Source: Pleomorphomonas diazotrophica (GTDB lineage Bacteria > Pseudomonadota > Alphaproteobacteria > Rhizobiales > Pleomorphomonadaceae). From it: DNA of 64,000 bases. This document shows positions 19,279-26,520 of this stretch, piece by piece. The translations under genes and the position numbers were made by a program. Location: positions 279,604-343,603 of the forward strand of contig NZ_PJNW01000009.1 in the NCBI RefSeq assembly GCF_002844595.1, read 5' to 3'. Position 1 is the first letter of the stretch. Every line of letters starts with the position of its first letter. Below the pieces are notes generated by a model. The model saw only the letters and a list, made by a program, of their open reading frames with translations. It was not told the origin of the DNA and searched no databases.

Positions 19279-20286
19279 ATGCAGCACGTTTCCAACCTGG
19301 TCGATCCCTTTGGCCGGCGCGTTGATTATCTTCGCGTCTCGGTGACCGATCGCTGCGACTTCCGCTGCGTCTACTGCATGTCCTCGGACATGACCTTCCT
19401 GCCGCATGGCGACCTTCTGACGCTGGAGGAGCTCGACCGCCTCTGCGGCGCCTTTATCCGGCGGGGTGTCAGGCGCATTCGCGTCTCCGGCGGTGAGCCG
19501 CTGGTGCGGCGCGGCATCATGGCGCTGTTCCGTTCGCTGAAAAGCTATCTCGACGACGGCAGCCTCGACGAGGTGACGCTGACCACCAACGGCTCGCAGC
19601 TGACCCGCTTCGCCGACGAACTCGCCGACTGCGGCGTGCGCCGCATCAACGTGTCGCTCGACAGTCTCGACGCCGACAAGTTCAAGGCGATCACCCGCAC
19701 CGGCAGCCTCGACAAGGTGCTCGCCGGCATCGACGCCGCCGTGCGCGCCGGCCTCAAGGTGAAGATCAACACGGTGGCGCTGCGCGACATCAACGAGTTC
19801 GAGCTCGCCGACATGCTCGCCTGGGCGCATGGGCGCGGCTTCGACATGACGGTGATCGAGACCATGCCGCTCGGCGAGATCGACGGCGACCGGCTCGCCC
19901 AGTACCTGCCGCTCAACGAGGTGCGGGCCAATCTCGCCCGCCGCTTCACGCTCGACGACACCAACTACCGCACGAGCGGCCCGGCCCGCTACGTGACCGT
20001 CCGCGAGACCGGCGGCCGGCTCGGCTTCATCACGCCGATGACCCATAATTTCTGCGAGAGCTGCAACCGGGTGCGCGTCACCTGCACCGGCACCGTCTAC
20101 ATGTGCCTCGGGCAGGAGGACAAGGTCGACCTCAGGGCACCGCTCCGCGCCTCGGAAGCCGACGATCTGCTCGATCAGGCCATCCTCAAGGCCATCGCCC
20201 ACAAGCCACGCGGCCACGACTTCGTCATCGACCGCACCGGCATCCCCTCGGTCAAGGGGCGCCACATGAACACGACTGGGGGGTAG
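19279..20286 (+). CDS. moaA: GTP 3',8-cyclase, molybdenum cofactor biosynthesis
   Basis: Radical-SAM enzyme that starts molybdopterin synthesis by converting GTP to 3',8-cyclo-7,8-dihydro-GTP. The 335-residue protein carries the N-terminal cluster motif CDFRCVYC (C26, C30, C33), the SAM-contacting [12 protein letters not shown], and the C-terminal cluster motif [18 protein letters not shown] that binds the second 4Fe-4S and GTP. The terminal GG is the activation tail typical of MoaA. Preceded by the Lrp gene and followed by a terminator hairpin. moaC/moaE are not in the window. Confidence 0.96.
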   Translation: MQHVSNLVDPFGRRVDYLRVSVTDRCDFRCVYCMSSDMTFLPHGDLLTLEELDRLCGAFIRRGVRRIRVSGGEPLVRRGIMALFRSLKSYLDDGSLDEVTLTTNGSQLTRFADELADCGVRRINVSLDSLDADKFKAITRTGSLDKVLAGIDAAVRAGLKVKINTVALRDINEFELADMLAWAHGRGFDMTVIETMPLGEIDGDRLAQYLPLNEVRANLARRFTLDDTNYRTSGPARYVTVRETGGRLGFITPMTHNFCESCNRVRVTCTGTVYMCLGQEDKVDLRAPLRASEADDLLDQAILKAIAHKPRGHDFVIDRTGIPSVKGRHMNTTGG

Positions 20287-20309
20287 GGGACGCACGCTCG
20301 CGCGTCCCC
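20286..20309. terminator. Bidirectional terminator between moaA and the peptide-binding protein
   Basis: Stem GGGGACGC / GCGTCCCC with an 8-nt loop, located immediately after the moaA stop and 8 bp before the end of the convergent ABC binding-protein gene. Serves both strands. Confidence 0.65.
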
Positions 20310-20316
20310 GGATCAC

Positions 20317-21921
20317 TCAGCTCTTCAAAGCGACGTCTGCCCAGTTGGACACTGCCCAGCGCGGATTGCTGGCGACGTTCTCGACGCTGTCGCGCGCCAC
20401 TGTGATGAAGCCCCATTCGGCGACGTTGATCAGCGGCAGGTCGGCGGTCACCTTTTTCTGGAACTCCTTGTAAAGCTCGGTGCGGGCGGCGGTGTCCACC
20501 GTCGCGGCGGCCTTGTCGATCAGTGCGTCGAGGTCGGCATTGGCATAGCCGCCCTGGTTGGAGAAGGGCACGCCGTCGGGCGTTCCCGAGCGGACCAGGA
20601 TGGTGGTGGAGATGGCCGGGTCGCCGCGGAACACCGGCGGCGCCACCGCGAGGTCGAAGGCGTGGTCGGTGTAGACCGCCTTCTGGTGGCCGGCCGCGTC
20701 GTTGTTGACGATCACCGCGTCGATGCCGACGGCGGCCAGCGCCTGCCGGAGATAGTCGCCGAACTGGCGCGTCTCGTTGAAATAGGGCGCCGGCAAGAGC
20801 TTGAGCTGGAAGCGCGTGCCCTCGGCGCCGCGCTTGTAGCCGGCCTCGTCGAGCAGCGCGTTGGCCTTGTCGACGCTGAAGTCGTAGGTCGGCACATCCG
20901 CCGTGTAGAACTCCGGCGCGTTCTTCGGCACGGGGCCGGTGGCCGTCGCCGCGTAGCCGAGGAAGATGGTCTTGACCACGAAATCCCTGTCGATGGCGTG
21001 GGCGATGGCCTGGCGCACCTTGAGGTTGGCGAGTTCCTTGCGGCGGTGATTGATCTCGACGACGAGCTGATAGGTGAGGGCCTCGTACCCCTTGGATATC
21101 ACCTTGATGCCCGGCACCTTGGAGATGCGGTCGAGATCGGCCAGCGGCACCGCCGAGAAGGCGGCGAGATGCACTTCCTCGGCCTCCAGCGCCGCCCCGG
21201 CGCCGGCCCGGTCGGGCAGCACGCGGAAGACGATCTCGTCCACCTTCGGCTCGCCCTTCTCCCAGTAATTTTCGTTCTTGGAGAGCAGGTAATATTCGCC
21301 CGGCCTGTATTCGGTGAACTTGAAGGGACCGGTGCCGATCAGCTTGTCGATGGTCGGCGCCGCCTTGAGGTCGCTGCCGGCGAAGACATGCTTGGGCAGC
21401 ACGGCGGTGACGGCCGGCAGCGCGTTGCGGATGAGCTGGATCGGCGTCGGCTTTGCGAACTTGAAGACGGCGGTGTGCGCATCCGGCGTGTCGACGGCGT
21501 CGAGGTTGGCGAATACCGAACGGCCGAGGTTCTGCAGCGGCTTCCACAGCTCCAGCGCCGAGAAGGCGACGTCTTCGGAGGTGAACGGCTTGCCGTCGTG
21601 CCAGGTGACGCCCTCGCGCAGCTTGAAGGTGACCGAAAGTCCGTCCTCGGCGCCCTCCCAGGAGAGGGCGAGGCGCGGCGCAAGGCCGTTCTCGCCGTCG
21701 AAGGATGCCTCGGCCAAGGGCTCGATCACCTTGCTCGACAGGAAGAACACGCCGTTCGAGGCGACCACCGCCGGATTGAGGTTCTTCGGCTCGCTGTCGG
21801 CGGCCACCACGAGGCGCGTCTTCTCCTGCGCCATCAGGCGGGTGGTCGACAGCGCGGTCGAGGCGGCGAGGATGAGGGAAGCCTTGAGGAGGCCACGGCG
21901 GGAAAGGGCGGCAAGGGTCAT
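20317..21921 (-). CDS. Peptide/opine ABC transporter binding protein (SBP_bac_5), orphan
   Basis: Periplasmic binding protein of 534 residues in the DppA/OppA family. The N-terminus MTLAALSRRGLLKASLILAA has a twin-arginine-like signal. Family segments LKLREGVTWHDGKPFTSEDV, FKFTEYRPGEYYLLSKNENY and AHAIDRDFVVKTIFLGYA are evident. No permease or ATPase gene is adjacent. A Dpp/Nik-type operon that lacks a binding protein lies at 40407-43781 in this window; pairing them is possible but only a guess. Confidence 0.9.
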   Translation of the reverse strand: MTLAALSRRGLLKASLILAASTALSTTRLMAQEKTRLVVAADSEPKNLNPAVVASNGVFFLSSKVIEPLAEASFDGENGLAPRLALSWEGAEDGLSVTFKLREGVTWHDGKPFTSEDVAFSALELWKPLQNLGRSVFANLDAVDTPDAHTAVFKFAKPTPIQLIRNALPAVTAVLPKHVFAGSDLKAAPTIDKLIGTGPFKFTEYRPGEYYLLSKNENYWEKGEPKVDEIVFRVLPDRAGAGAALEAEEVHLAAFSAVPLADLDRISKVPGIKVISKGYEALTYQLVVEINHRRKELANLKVRQAIAHAIDRDFVVKTIFLGYAATATGPVPKNAPEFYTADVPTYDFSVDKANALLDEAGYKRGAEGTRFQLKLLPAPYFNETRQFGDYLRQALAAVGIDAVIVNNDAAGHQKAVYTDHAFDLAVAPPVFRGDPAISTTILVRSGTPDGVPFSNQGGYANADLDALIDKAAATVDTAARTELYKEFQKKVTADLPLINVAEWGFITVARDSVENVASNPRWAVSNWADVALKS

Positions 21922-22209
21922 GATGAGCTCCGGCGAAAGCTTCGGCGATCGGACGGTCGCGGATGCGATCCTGCTGTCACTGTCGATCCGCTGGGGCGGA
22001 TGTTACAGGGATGGATTTGCGGGCGGCAACGGCCCGGAGAACTATTTTTCGCGCTGAGCCGATTTGAGATGGCAACGCCCGCCAAAGCATTGGGATTTGC
22101 CGGTGCCGGCGCGAATTCATTCCAGAGTGCTTCCGCCATCCTGCCGAAACAAGATGCTTTCCCTGAGGTCGGCTTGTCACTACACCCTAGGTACCAACCG
22201 GGATTTCCC

Positions 22210-22887
22210 ATGCAGCCGCACGACTTCTGGCAGACCATCCATCCGGCCGGCGGCCATGCCGACGAAGGTCCCTTCGCGGACGCCTATCCAGCCCGTCTCG
22301 CCGACGGCCGGCAGCTTCTCCTGCCCATCCGGGCGCACCCCGACGGCAAGCATGGGCTGGCCTCGCTGATCGTCAATCAGGCGAGCTTCGCCGTGCTCTC
22401 CGCGCTGGCCGACGATCTCGTCGCCCGCCTGCGGCCTTATTCGCCCGACGTGGTGGTTGGCCTGCCGACGCTGGGCCTGACGTTGGCCGCCGCCGTCGCC
22501 GAGCGGCTCGGCCACTCCCGCTATGTCCCCTGCGGCACCTCGCGCAAGTTCTGGTACCTGGACGAGCTGTCGGTGCCGATGAGCTCGGTCACCACCCACC
22601 ACGTCAAGCGCCTCTACATCGACCCGCGCATGCTGCCGCTCCTGCAAGGGCGGCGGGTGGCTCTCGTCGACGACGTCATCTCCTCCGGCGCTTCCATCGT
22701 CGCCGGCCTCGGCCTGATGGCGGCCGTTGCCGTCGAACCGGTGGCGATCGGCGCTGCCATGCTCCAGACCGGCCGCTGGCGGCCAGCGCTCGCGGATCTG
22801 TCGCCGATCTGGCCCGACCGCGTCGTCGGCTCGCTCACGACGCCTCTGCTCGAACGGACCGAAGGCGGCTGGAAGCGCGCGGGATAG
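22210..22887 (+). CDS. Phosphoribosyltransferase-family protein
   Basis: 225 residues with a type I PRTase fold. The PRPP-binding motif is VALVDDVISSGASIVAGLGL (about residues 152-171), with the two acidic residues and following Ser/Gly that hold the pyrophosphate. Upstream is VVVGLPTLGLTLAAAVAERLG, typical of purine-type PRTases. The base or role is not clear; relatives in Rhizobiales are often annotated as adenine PRTase-like. ATG at 22210 is used; the long upstream frame overlaps the binding-protein gene on the other strand. Confidence 0.85.
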   Translation: MQPHDFWQTIHPAGGHADEGPFADAYPARLADGRQLLLPIRAHPDGKHGLASLIVNQASFAVLSALADDLVARLRPYSPDVVVGLPTLGLTLAAAVAERLGHSRYVPCGTSRKFWYLDELSVPMSSVTTHHVKRLYIDPRMLPLLQGRRVALVDDVISSGASIVAGLGLMAAVAVEPVAIGAAMLQTGRWRPALADLSPIWPDRVVGSLTTPLLERTEGGWKRAG

Positions 22888-22917
22888 TGTCCATTCAGAA
22901 AAAAGATTGGGGTCTAC

Positions 22918-22946
22918 GGAATAAAACGTATCGGGCGGTGTTGTTG
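22918..22946 (+). promoter_or_regulatory. Candidate ECF-sigma promoter
   Basis: GGAATAAA (22918-22925), a typical ECF -35-like element, is followed ~16 bp later by GGTGTT, 45-50 bp before the COG4315 start codon. The ECF sigma gene two genes along could control its own cluster through it. The -10 match is weak. Confidence 0.35.
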
Positions 22947-22990
22947 CCTTCGGGAGCTGGAAAACCCCGCGTCTCCCAAGGAGGGATATC

Positions 22991-23383
22991 ATGAACCGTT
23001 TGATCGTTTCCGCATTGCTCGCCGGCCTTGCCGCCGCCGCCACTCCGGCTTTTGCCGAGGACTATGCCTCCGGAGCCATCAAGACGATGGATAGCTCCAA
23101 GGGCGAGATCCTGACCGATGCCAAGGGTATGGCGCTTTATACCTTCGACAAGGATGCCCAGGGCGTCTCCAACTGCTATGGCGATTGCGCGGTGAAATGG
23201 CCGCCGGTGACGGCCGCGGCCGGCGCCATGGCCGACGGCGACTTCTCGCTGGTGACCCGCAAGGACGGCGCGCAACAGTGGGCCTTCAAGGGCATGCCGC
23301 TCTATCTCTGGCAGGGCGACAAGAAGGCGGGCGACATCACCGGCGACGGAATGGGCGGCGTCTGGCACCTCGCTAAGGAGTGA
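22991..23383 (+). CDS. COG4315 secreted protein (Lipoprotein_15 repeat family)
   Basis: Exported protein of 130 residues. A signal peptide (NRLIVSALLAGLAAAATPAFA) precedes two family repeats: KGMALYTFDKDAQGVSNCYG with CAVKWPPV, then FKGMPLYLWQGDKKAGD. The Cys pair CYGDC is conserved. Function unknown in the family; it commonly adjoins ECF sigma-factor genes. Ribosome-binding site AAGGAGG precedes the ATG. The stop codon is the first triplet of a structured repeat that separates it from the sigma gene. Confidence 0.88.
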   Translation: MNRLIVSALLAGLAAAATPAFAEDYASGAIKTMDSSKGEILTDAKGMALYTFDKDAQGVSNCYGDCAVKWPPVTAAAGAMADGDFSLVTRKDGAQQWAFKGMPLYLWQGDKKAGDITGDGMGGVWHLAKE

Positions 23384-23500
23384 TACCAAGCCGCGTTGAA
23401 AATGCGGCTTGGTATTCCGCTTGCGGATTTCTCATCGCCTGATGCAAATGAGAAATCCGTAATCCTCAATGAGCGGATGCGTCAGCATCTTCGCGAGTTG
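23381..23500 (+). repeat. Structured stop-to-start intercistronic repeat, copy A
   Basis: Begins with TGATACCAAG, whose TGA is the stop codon of the COG4315 gene, and ends 15 bp before the ECF sigma start. Three hairpins: TACCAAGCCGC / GCGGCTTGGTA (23384-23414), CGGATTTCTCAT / ATGAGAAATCCG (23424-23459) and GATGC / GCATC (23476-23489). A 119-bp copy with changed but still pairing stems lies at 32067-32185. Confidence 0.85.
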
Positions 23501-23515
23501 CTACAAGATCGGATC

Positions 23516-24022
23516 ATGCCGGGCTTCCTGGACGACATCGAAACGCTGGTGCCGGCCTTGCGACGCTACGCAAGGGCGCTCACCCGCAACATCGACCGGG
23601 CCGACGATCTGGTCCAGGACTGTCTCGAACGCGCGATTGCCAAGCAGAGCCTGTGGCGGCCGACCGGCCCGCTCCGCCCCTGGCTTTTCAAGATCATGAT
23701 CAATCTCTACCGCAACGACCGCCGCCGCCAGCGCAATTCCCTTGAACAGGAAACGCTGGACATCATGCCCTTCGAGCCGGCCACACCGGCACCGCAGGGC
23801 GCGCGGCTGGCCCTGGCTGAAACGGCCGCCGCGCTTCAGCGGCTTCCGGGCGAACAGCGCGAGGCGCTGCTGCTGGTCGCCCTCGAAGGCATGAGCTATG
23901 CCGAGGCGGCTGCCGCCCTCGACATACCCCAGGGCACGCTGATGTCGCGGATATCAAGGGCGCGCGAAGCCCTGCGCGGCATGGTGGACGGAACAGGACC
24001 GAAACTGAGGTCGGTGAAATGA
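23516..24022 (+). CDS. ECF-type RNA polymerase sigma factor
   Basis: 168 residues. Region 2 is visible as LRRYARALTRNIDRADDLVQ with DCLERAIAK and RPWLFKIMINLYRND; region 4 as LQRLPGEQREALLLVALEGM with SYAEAAAALDIPQGTLMSRI. No region 3, as expected for ECF sigmas. ATG at 23516 (MPGFLDDIETLVPAL) is chosen, because the frame upstream to 23396 runs through the structured repeat. Its stop overlaps the next start by ATGA, so it is coupled to its probable anti-sigma factor. Confidence 0.88.
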   Translation: MPGFLDDIETLVPALRRYARALTRNIDRADDLVQDCLERAIAKQSLWRPTGPLRPWLFKIMINLYRNDRRRQRNSLEQETLDIMPFEPATPAPQGARLALAETAAALQRLPGEQREALLLVALEGMSYAEAAAALDIPQGTLMSRISRAREALRGMVDGTGPKLRSVK

Positions 24023-24798
24023 ACCAGAGGACCACCATCACCGAGGCCGATCTCAACGCCTATGTCGACGGCGAGCTGACGCCGGAGCGGCGGGCGGTGG
24101 TCGAGGCGCATCTTGCCGACCACCCGGTCGACCGCGAGCGCGTGGCCGCCTGGCGCGAGCAGACCGCGACGTTGCGGTCGCTGTACGGCCATGTGGCCGA
24201 GGAAACGCCGCCGGCGCGCCTGACGCCCTGGCGCCTCGCGGCCGAACGGCGTCGTAATCTCAGTCGATTTGCCATGGCCACGGCGGCAGCCATGGTGCTC
24301 GTGGTGTCGGGCGCTGTTGGTGGCTGGGTCGGTCGCGGCCTCATCCTGCCCGCTCAGTCGGAAATGACCCTGGTGAGCGAAGCCGAGGCCGCCCATACGC
24401 TCTATGTGCCGGAGGTGCTACATCCGGTGGAGGTGACGGGGGAGGAGGGCTCGCATCTCACCAAATGGCTCTCGAAGCGCCTCGACCGCACCCTGATTAT
24501 CCCCGACCTCTCATCGGAAGGCTTCTCGCTGGTCGGCGGTCGGCTGCTGCCGGCGGCCCGCAGCGCCGCCGCGCTCCTGATGTATGAGAACCGCGATGGC
24601 GCCCGCGTCACGCTCTACGTCGTGCCGAAGGACGGCGGCGAAACGGCCATGCGCTTCAGCTCCGTCGGAGATCTGACGGCGGTATCCTGGCAGGCCGAGG
24701 CGCTCGGCTGCGTGCTGGTCGGCAGCCTGCCGCGCGAAACGCTGACGAAGCTCGCCAAGGCGAGCTACGGCACCCTCGACGCCGGGTCGGACATCTGA
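24019..24798 (+). CDS. Membrane-anchored anti-sigma factor
   Basis: 259 residues. The first ~75 residues show the anti-sigma/zinc-finger-like architecture ITEADLNAYVDGELTPERRA and VEAHLADHPVDRERVAAWREQ but lack the HxxxCxxC zinc ligands. One transmembrane helix near residues 90-115 (ATAAAMVLVVSGAVGGWVG) places the C-terminal ~145 residues in the periplasm. The C-terminal part (HPVEVTGEEGSHLTKWLSKR) is similar to RskA/ChrR-like sensing domains. Translationally coupled to the sigma factor it is expected to hold inactive until an envelope or oxidative signal arrives. Confidence 0.85.
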   Translation: MNQRTTITEADLNAYVDGELTPERRAVVEAHLADHPVDRERVAAWREQTATLRSLYGHVAEETPPARLTPWRLAAERRRNLSRFAMATAAAMVLVVSGAVGGWVGRGLILPAQSEMTLVSEAEAAHTLYVPEVLHPVEVTGEEGSHLTKWLSKRLDRTLIIPDLSSEGFSLVGGRLLPAARSAAALLMYENRDGARVTLYVVPKDGGETAMRFSSVGDLTAVSWQAEALGCVLVGSLPRETLTKLAKASYGTLDAGSDI

Positions 24799-24818
24799 GA
24801 TCGCCGTCGGCCGGAGCG

Positions 24819-24897
24819 CTAGTGGAGCGAATTTGACATTTGAGTCCCGCCCGACATAAGGCTCCAGATCAAATGTCAAATTCAAAAGCTCCACTAG
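24819..24897 (-). repeat. Long hairpin element, copy 1 of an inverted pair
   Basis: Left arm 24819-24843 and right arm 24869-24897 pair over 25 bp with a single 4-nt AAAA bulge in the right arm. The ends read CTAGTGGAGC / GCTCCACTAG. Loop is 25 nt. It begins 20 bp after the anti-sigma stop codon. Assigned minus because copy 2, read on plus, aligns with its reverse complement. Confidence 0.9.
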
Positions 24898-24910
24898 AAA
24901 CAAAAACTTG

Positions 24911-24987
24911 CTAGTGGTTCTTTTGATTCCGACATTTGCTCCGAGGTTGGTATCAGGCGGAGGCAAATGTCGGAATCGAACCACTAG
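24911..24987 (+). repeat. Long hairpin element, copy 2 of an inverted pair
   Basis: Left arm 24911-24939 and right arm 24963-24987 pair over 25 bp with a 4-nt TTTT bulge in the left arm. Ends CTAGTGGTTC / GAACCACTAG. The reverse complement of copy 1 aligns to it end to end, including the bulge position. Its last bases include the TAG stop codon of the small membrane protein on the minus strand. Confidence 0.9.
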
Positions 24988-25229
24988 ATCCTCGGCTCTT
25001 CCGTCCGCCGGCGGCTGCGCAACTCGCGCCAGGCCTCCATACGCGGCGCGATGCCGAGCGCCACGGGCACCGCGATGATGAAGGTCAGGCCGACCACCCA
25101 GGGCACGAAAACCTCGGCCTGCTCTTCAAGAGGCGTCGCCATCACGATGACCATGCCGATGCCGAACAGGACGCCCTGCACGATCAGGTAGATCAGCAAC
25201 GTGAGCATGATGCGGAGTCTCATCGCCAT
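24984..25229 (-). CDS. Small two-helix membrane protein
   Basis: 81 residues, with helices at about 8-31 (LTLLIYLIVQGVLFGIGMVI) and 41-62 (VFVPWVVGLTFIIAVPVALG) and a basic C-terminus (RSRRRTEEPR). No family recognised. A ribosome-binding site AAGGAGAG precedes the start. Its TAG stop is formed by the terminal CTAG of the adjacent hairpin element, so the element's insertion may have set the present C-terminus. Confidence 0.7.
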   Translation of the reverse strand: MAMRLRIMLTLLIYLIVQGVLFGIGMVIVMATPLEEQAEVFVPWVVGLTFIIAVPVALGIAPRMEAWRELRSRRRTEEPRI

Positions 25230-25320
25230 CTCTCCTTGAAGGTCACTTCTCCCTTCAACGCAGAGACGGCCCGCTCGGTTGCCAAGGAAGGCCAGAAGCG
25301 ATCCTCGCCCAACCGATAAG

Positions 25321-26343
25321 CTACAGGTTTTCCTTGATCAGCACTTCGATCCGGATCTTTTCCTGGGAGGCCAGGATTTCGCGCCGGTCCTTGCGGGCTC
25401 TGAGGATGCGGATGGCGCTTCGCACCAGATGACCCGGATCCTGGGTGATCAGGGCGTCGACATGATGGGAACGCAGGGCAGCCTCGGTGAAGGGCGTTCG
25501 CTCGTGCGCGATGATCACCGGTTTCTCCTTGGTGAAAGCCTTGGTGACGACTTCGAGCGGAACCCGCGCCTCGGAGCTCACGATGTAGACGCCGGCGATA
25601 TTGGGCTGGCTCAGAAGACTGTTGTGAATGATGCGCGCCGTGCGCTCGGCATCGCCATAGGTCTCCAGCGAGGGCAGCACCGCGAGGTTGGGATAGTCGG
25701 CGTTGATGATTTCATCAAAACCCAGCCGCCGCTCCAGGCTGTCGCGGGCCAGCATCGTCTCGGCGATCACCAGGATCGCGCCCTCCGAATGCTTGAGGAA
25801 GCGCCCCATCAGCCGGCCTGCCGTGGCTCCCGCCGCATGATTGTCGATGCCGACGAAGTCATGCCGGCCGCTGGCCATCTGGCCGGCGATGAAGCTGATG
25901 GCGTCGATGCCCTTTTCGACCAGCCGTGCCTTGGCGTCGCGCACCTGGGGCGATTCCGGCGCCATGATGGCCACGCCGTCCGCCTGTTCCAGTTCGAGCG
26001 AGCCAAGCGCGTTGGCGATTTGGTGCGGATCGCTTTCGTGAATGTGCATGACATCCGCATGGATCATTTCCGCCGCGAAGATCTGGTTGGCCTCGTGGAT
26101 GCGCTCGACCAGTCCGGCGCGAAACTGGTCGCCGGTTCGGGGCAGCAGAAACAGGAAACGATAGCTTTTTCCTCGGGCCAGATTGGCAGCGACGACGTTG
26201 CGGATGAATCCAAGTTTTTGAATGGCTTGGTTCACCTTGAGGACGGTGTCCTCCCGGACGCCGGGCCGATTGTTCAGGACGCGGTCCACCGTCGCAAGGC
26301 TGACTCCCGCCTCGATCGCCAAATCCTTGGTTGTCGGTCGCAT
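25321..26343 (-). CDS. LacI-family transcriptional regulator of the ketose/polyol transport operon
   Basis: 340 residues. The N-terminal helix-turn-helix is TTKDLAIEAGVSLATVDRVL followed by the hinge NRPGVREDTVLKVNQAIQKL; the rest is a periplasmic-binding-protein-like sugar sensor. Divergent from the ABC operon with 177 bp between starts, in which two matching palindromes fit LacI operators. It most likely represses the operon in the absence of the transported sugar or polyol and may also control itself. Confidence 0.9.
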   Translation of the reverse strand: MRPTTKDLAIEAGVSLATVDRVLNNRPGVREDTVLKVNQAIQKLGFIRNVVAANLARGKSYRFLFLLPRTGDQFRAGLVERIHEANQIFAAEMIHADVMHIHESDPHQIANALGSLELEQADGVAIMAPESPQVRDAKARLVEKGIDAISFIAGQMASGRHDFVGIDNHAAGATAGRLMGRFLKHSEGAILVIAETMLARDSLERRLGFDEIINADYPNLAVLPSLETYGDAERTARIIHNSLLSQPNIAGVYIVSSEARVPLEVVTKAFTKEKPVIIAHERTPFTEAALRSHHVDALITQDPGHLVRSAIRILRARKDRREILASQEKIRIEVLIKENL

Positions 26344-26406
26344 CCGGCCTCCCGCTCAGCGCACCCGTCTCTTTTCATTGAAATTCGGATCGAGCGCAAC
26401 AGGCTT

Positions 26407-26422
26407 TGAGGTACGTACCTAA
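26407..26422. promoter_or_regulatory. LacI-type operator 1
   Basis: TGAGGTACGTACCTAA, with AGGTACGTACCT a perfect 12-bp palindrome and the CG centre typical of LacI-family sites. Located in the divergent promoter region, 64 bp from the regulator start. Confidence 0.75.
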
Positions 26423-26436
26423 AAGTCTGATTGCCG

Positions 26437-26452
26437 TGAGGCACGTACCTCA
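26437..26452. promoter_or_regulatory. LacI-type operator 2
   Basis: TGAGGCACGTACCTCA, the same site with one mismatched pair. Its centre is 30 bp, about three helical turns, from operator 1, which suits cooperative binding of two dimers on one face of the DNA. Confidence 0.75.
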
Positions 26453-26520
26453 TGTACGGTCAAACCCGTAAGTGTTGTGGCGAGGAGGCTGCTGCGCTTG
26501 CTATGGGGAGGACCAATCAC

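Noticed and set aside
20662..22209. Long plus-strand extension of the phosphoribosyltransferase frame
   Set aside because: It covers the ABC binding-protein gene on the other strand; only the part from 22210 looks like a protein family.
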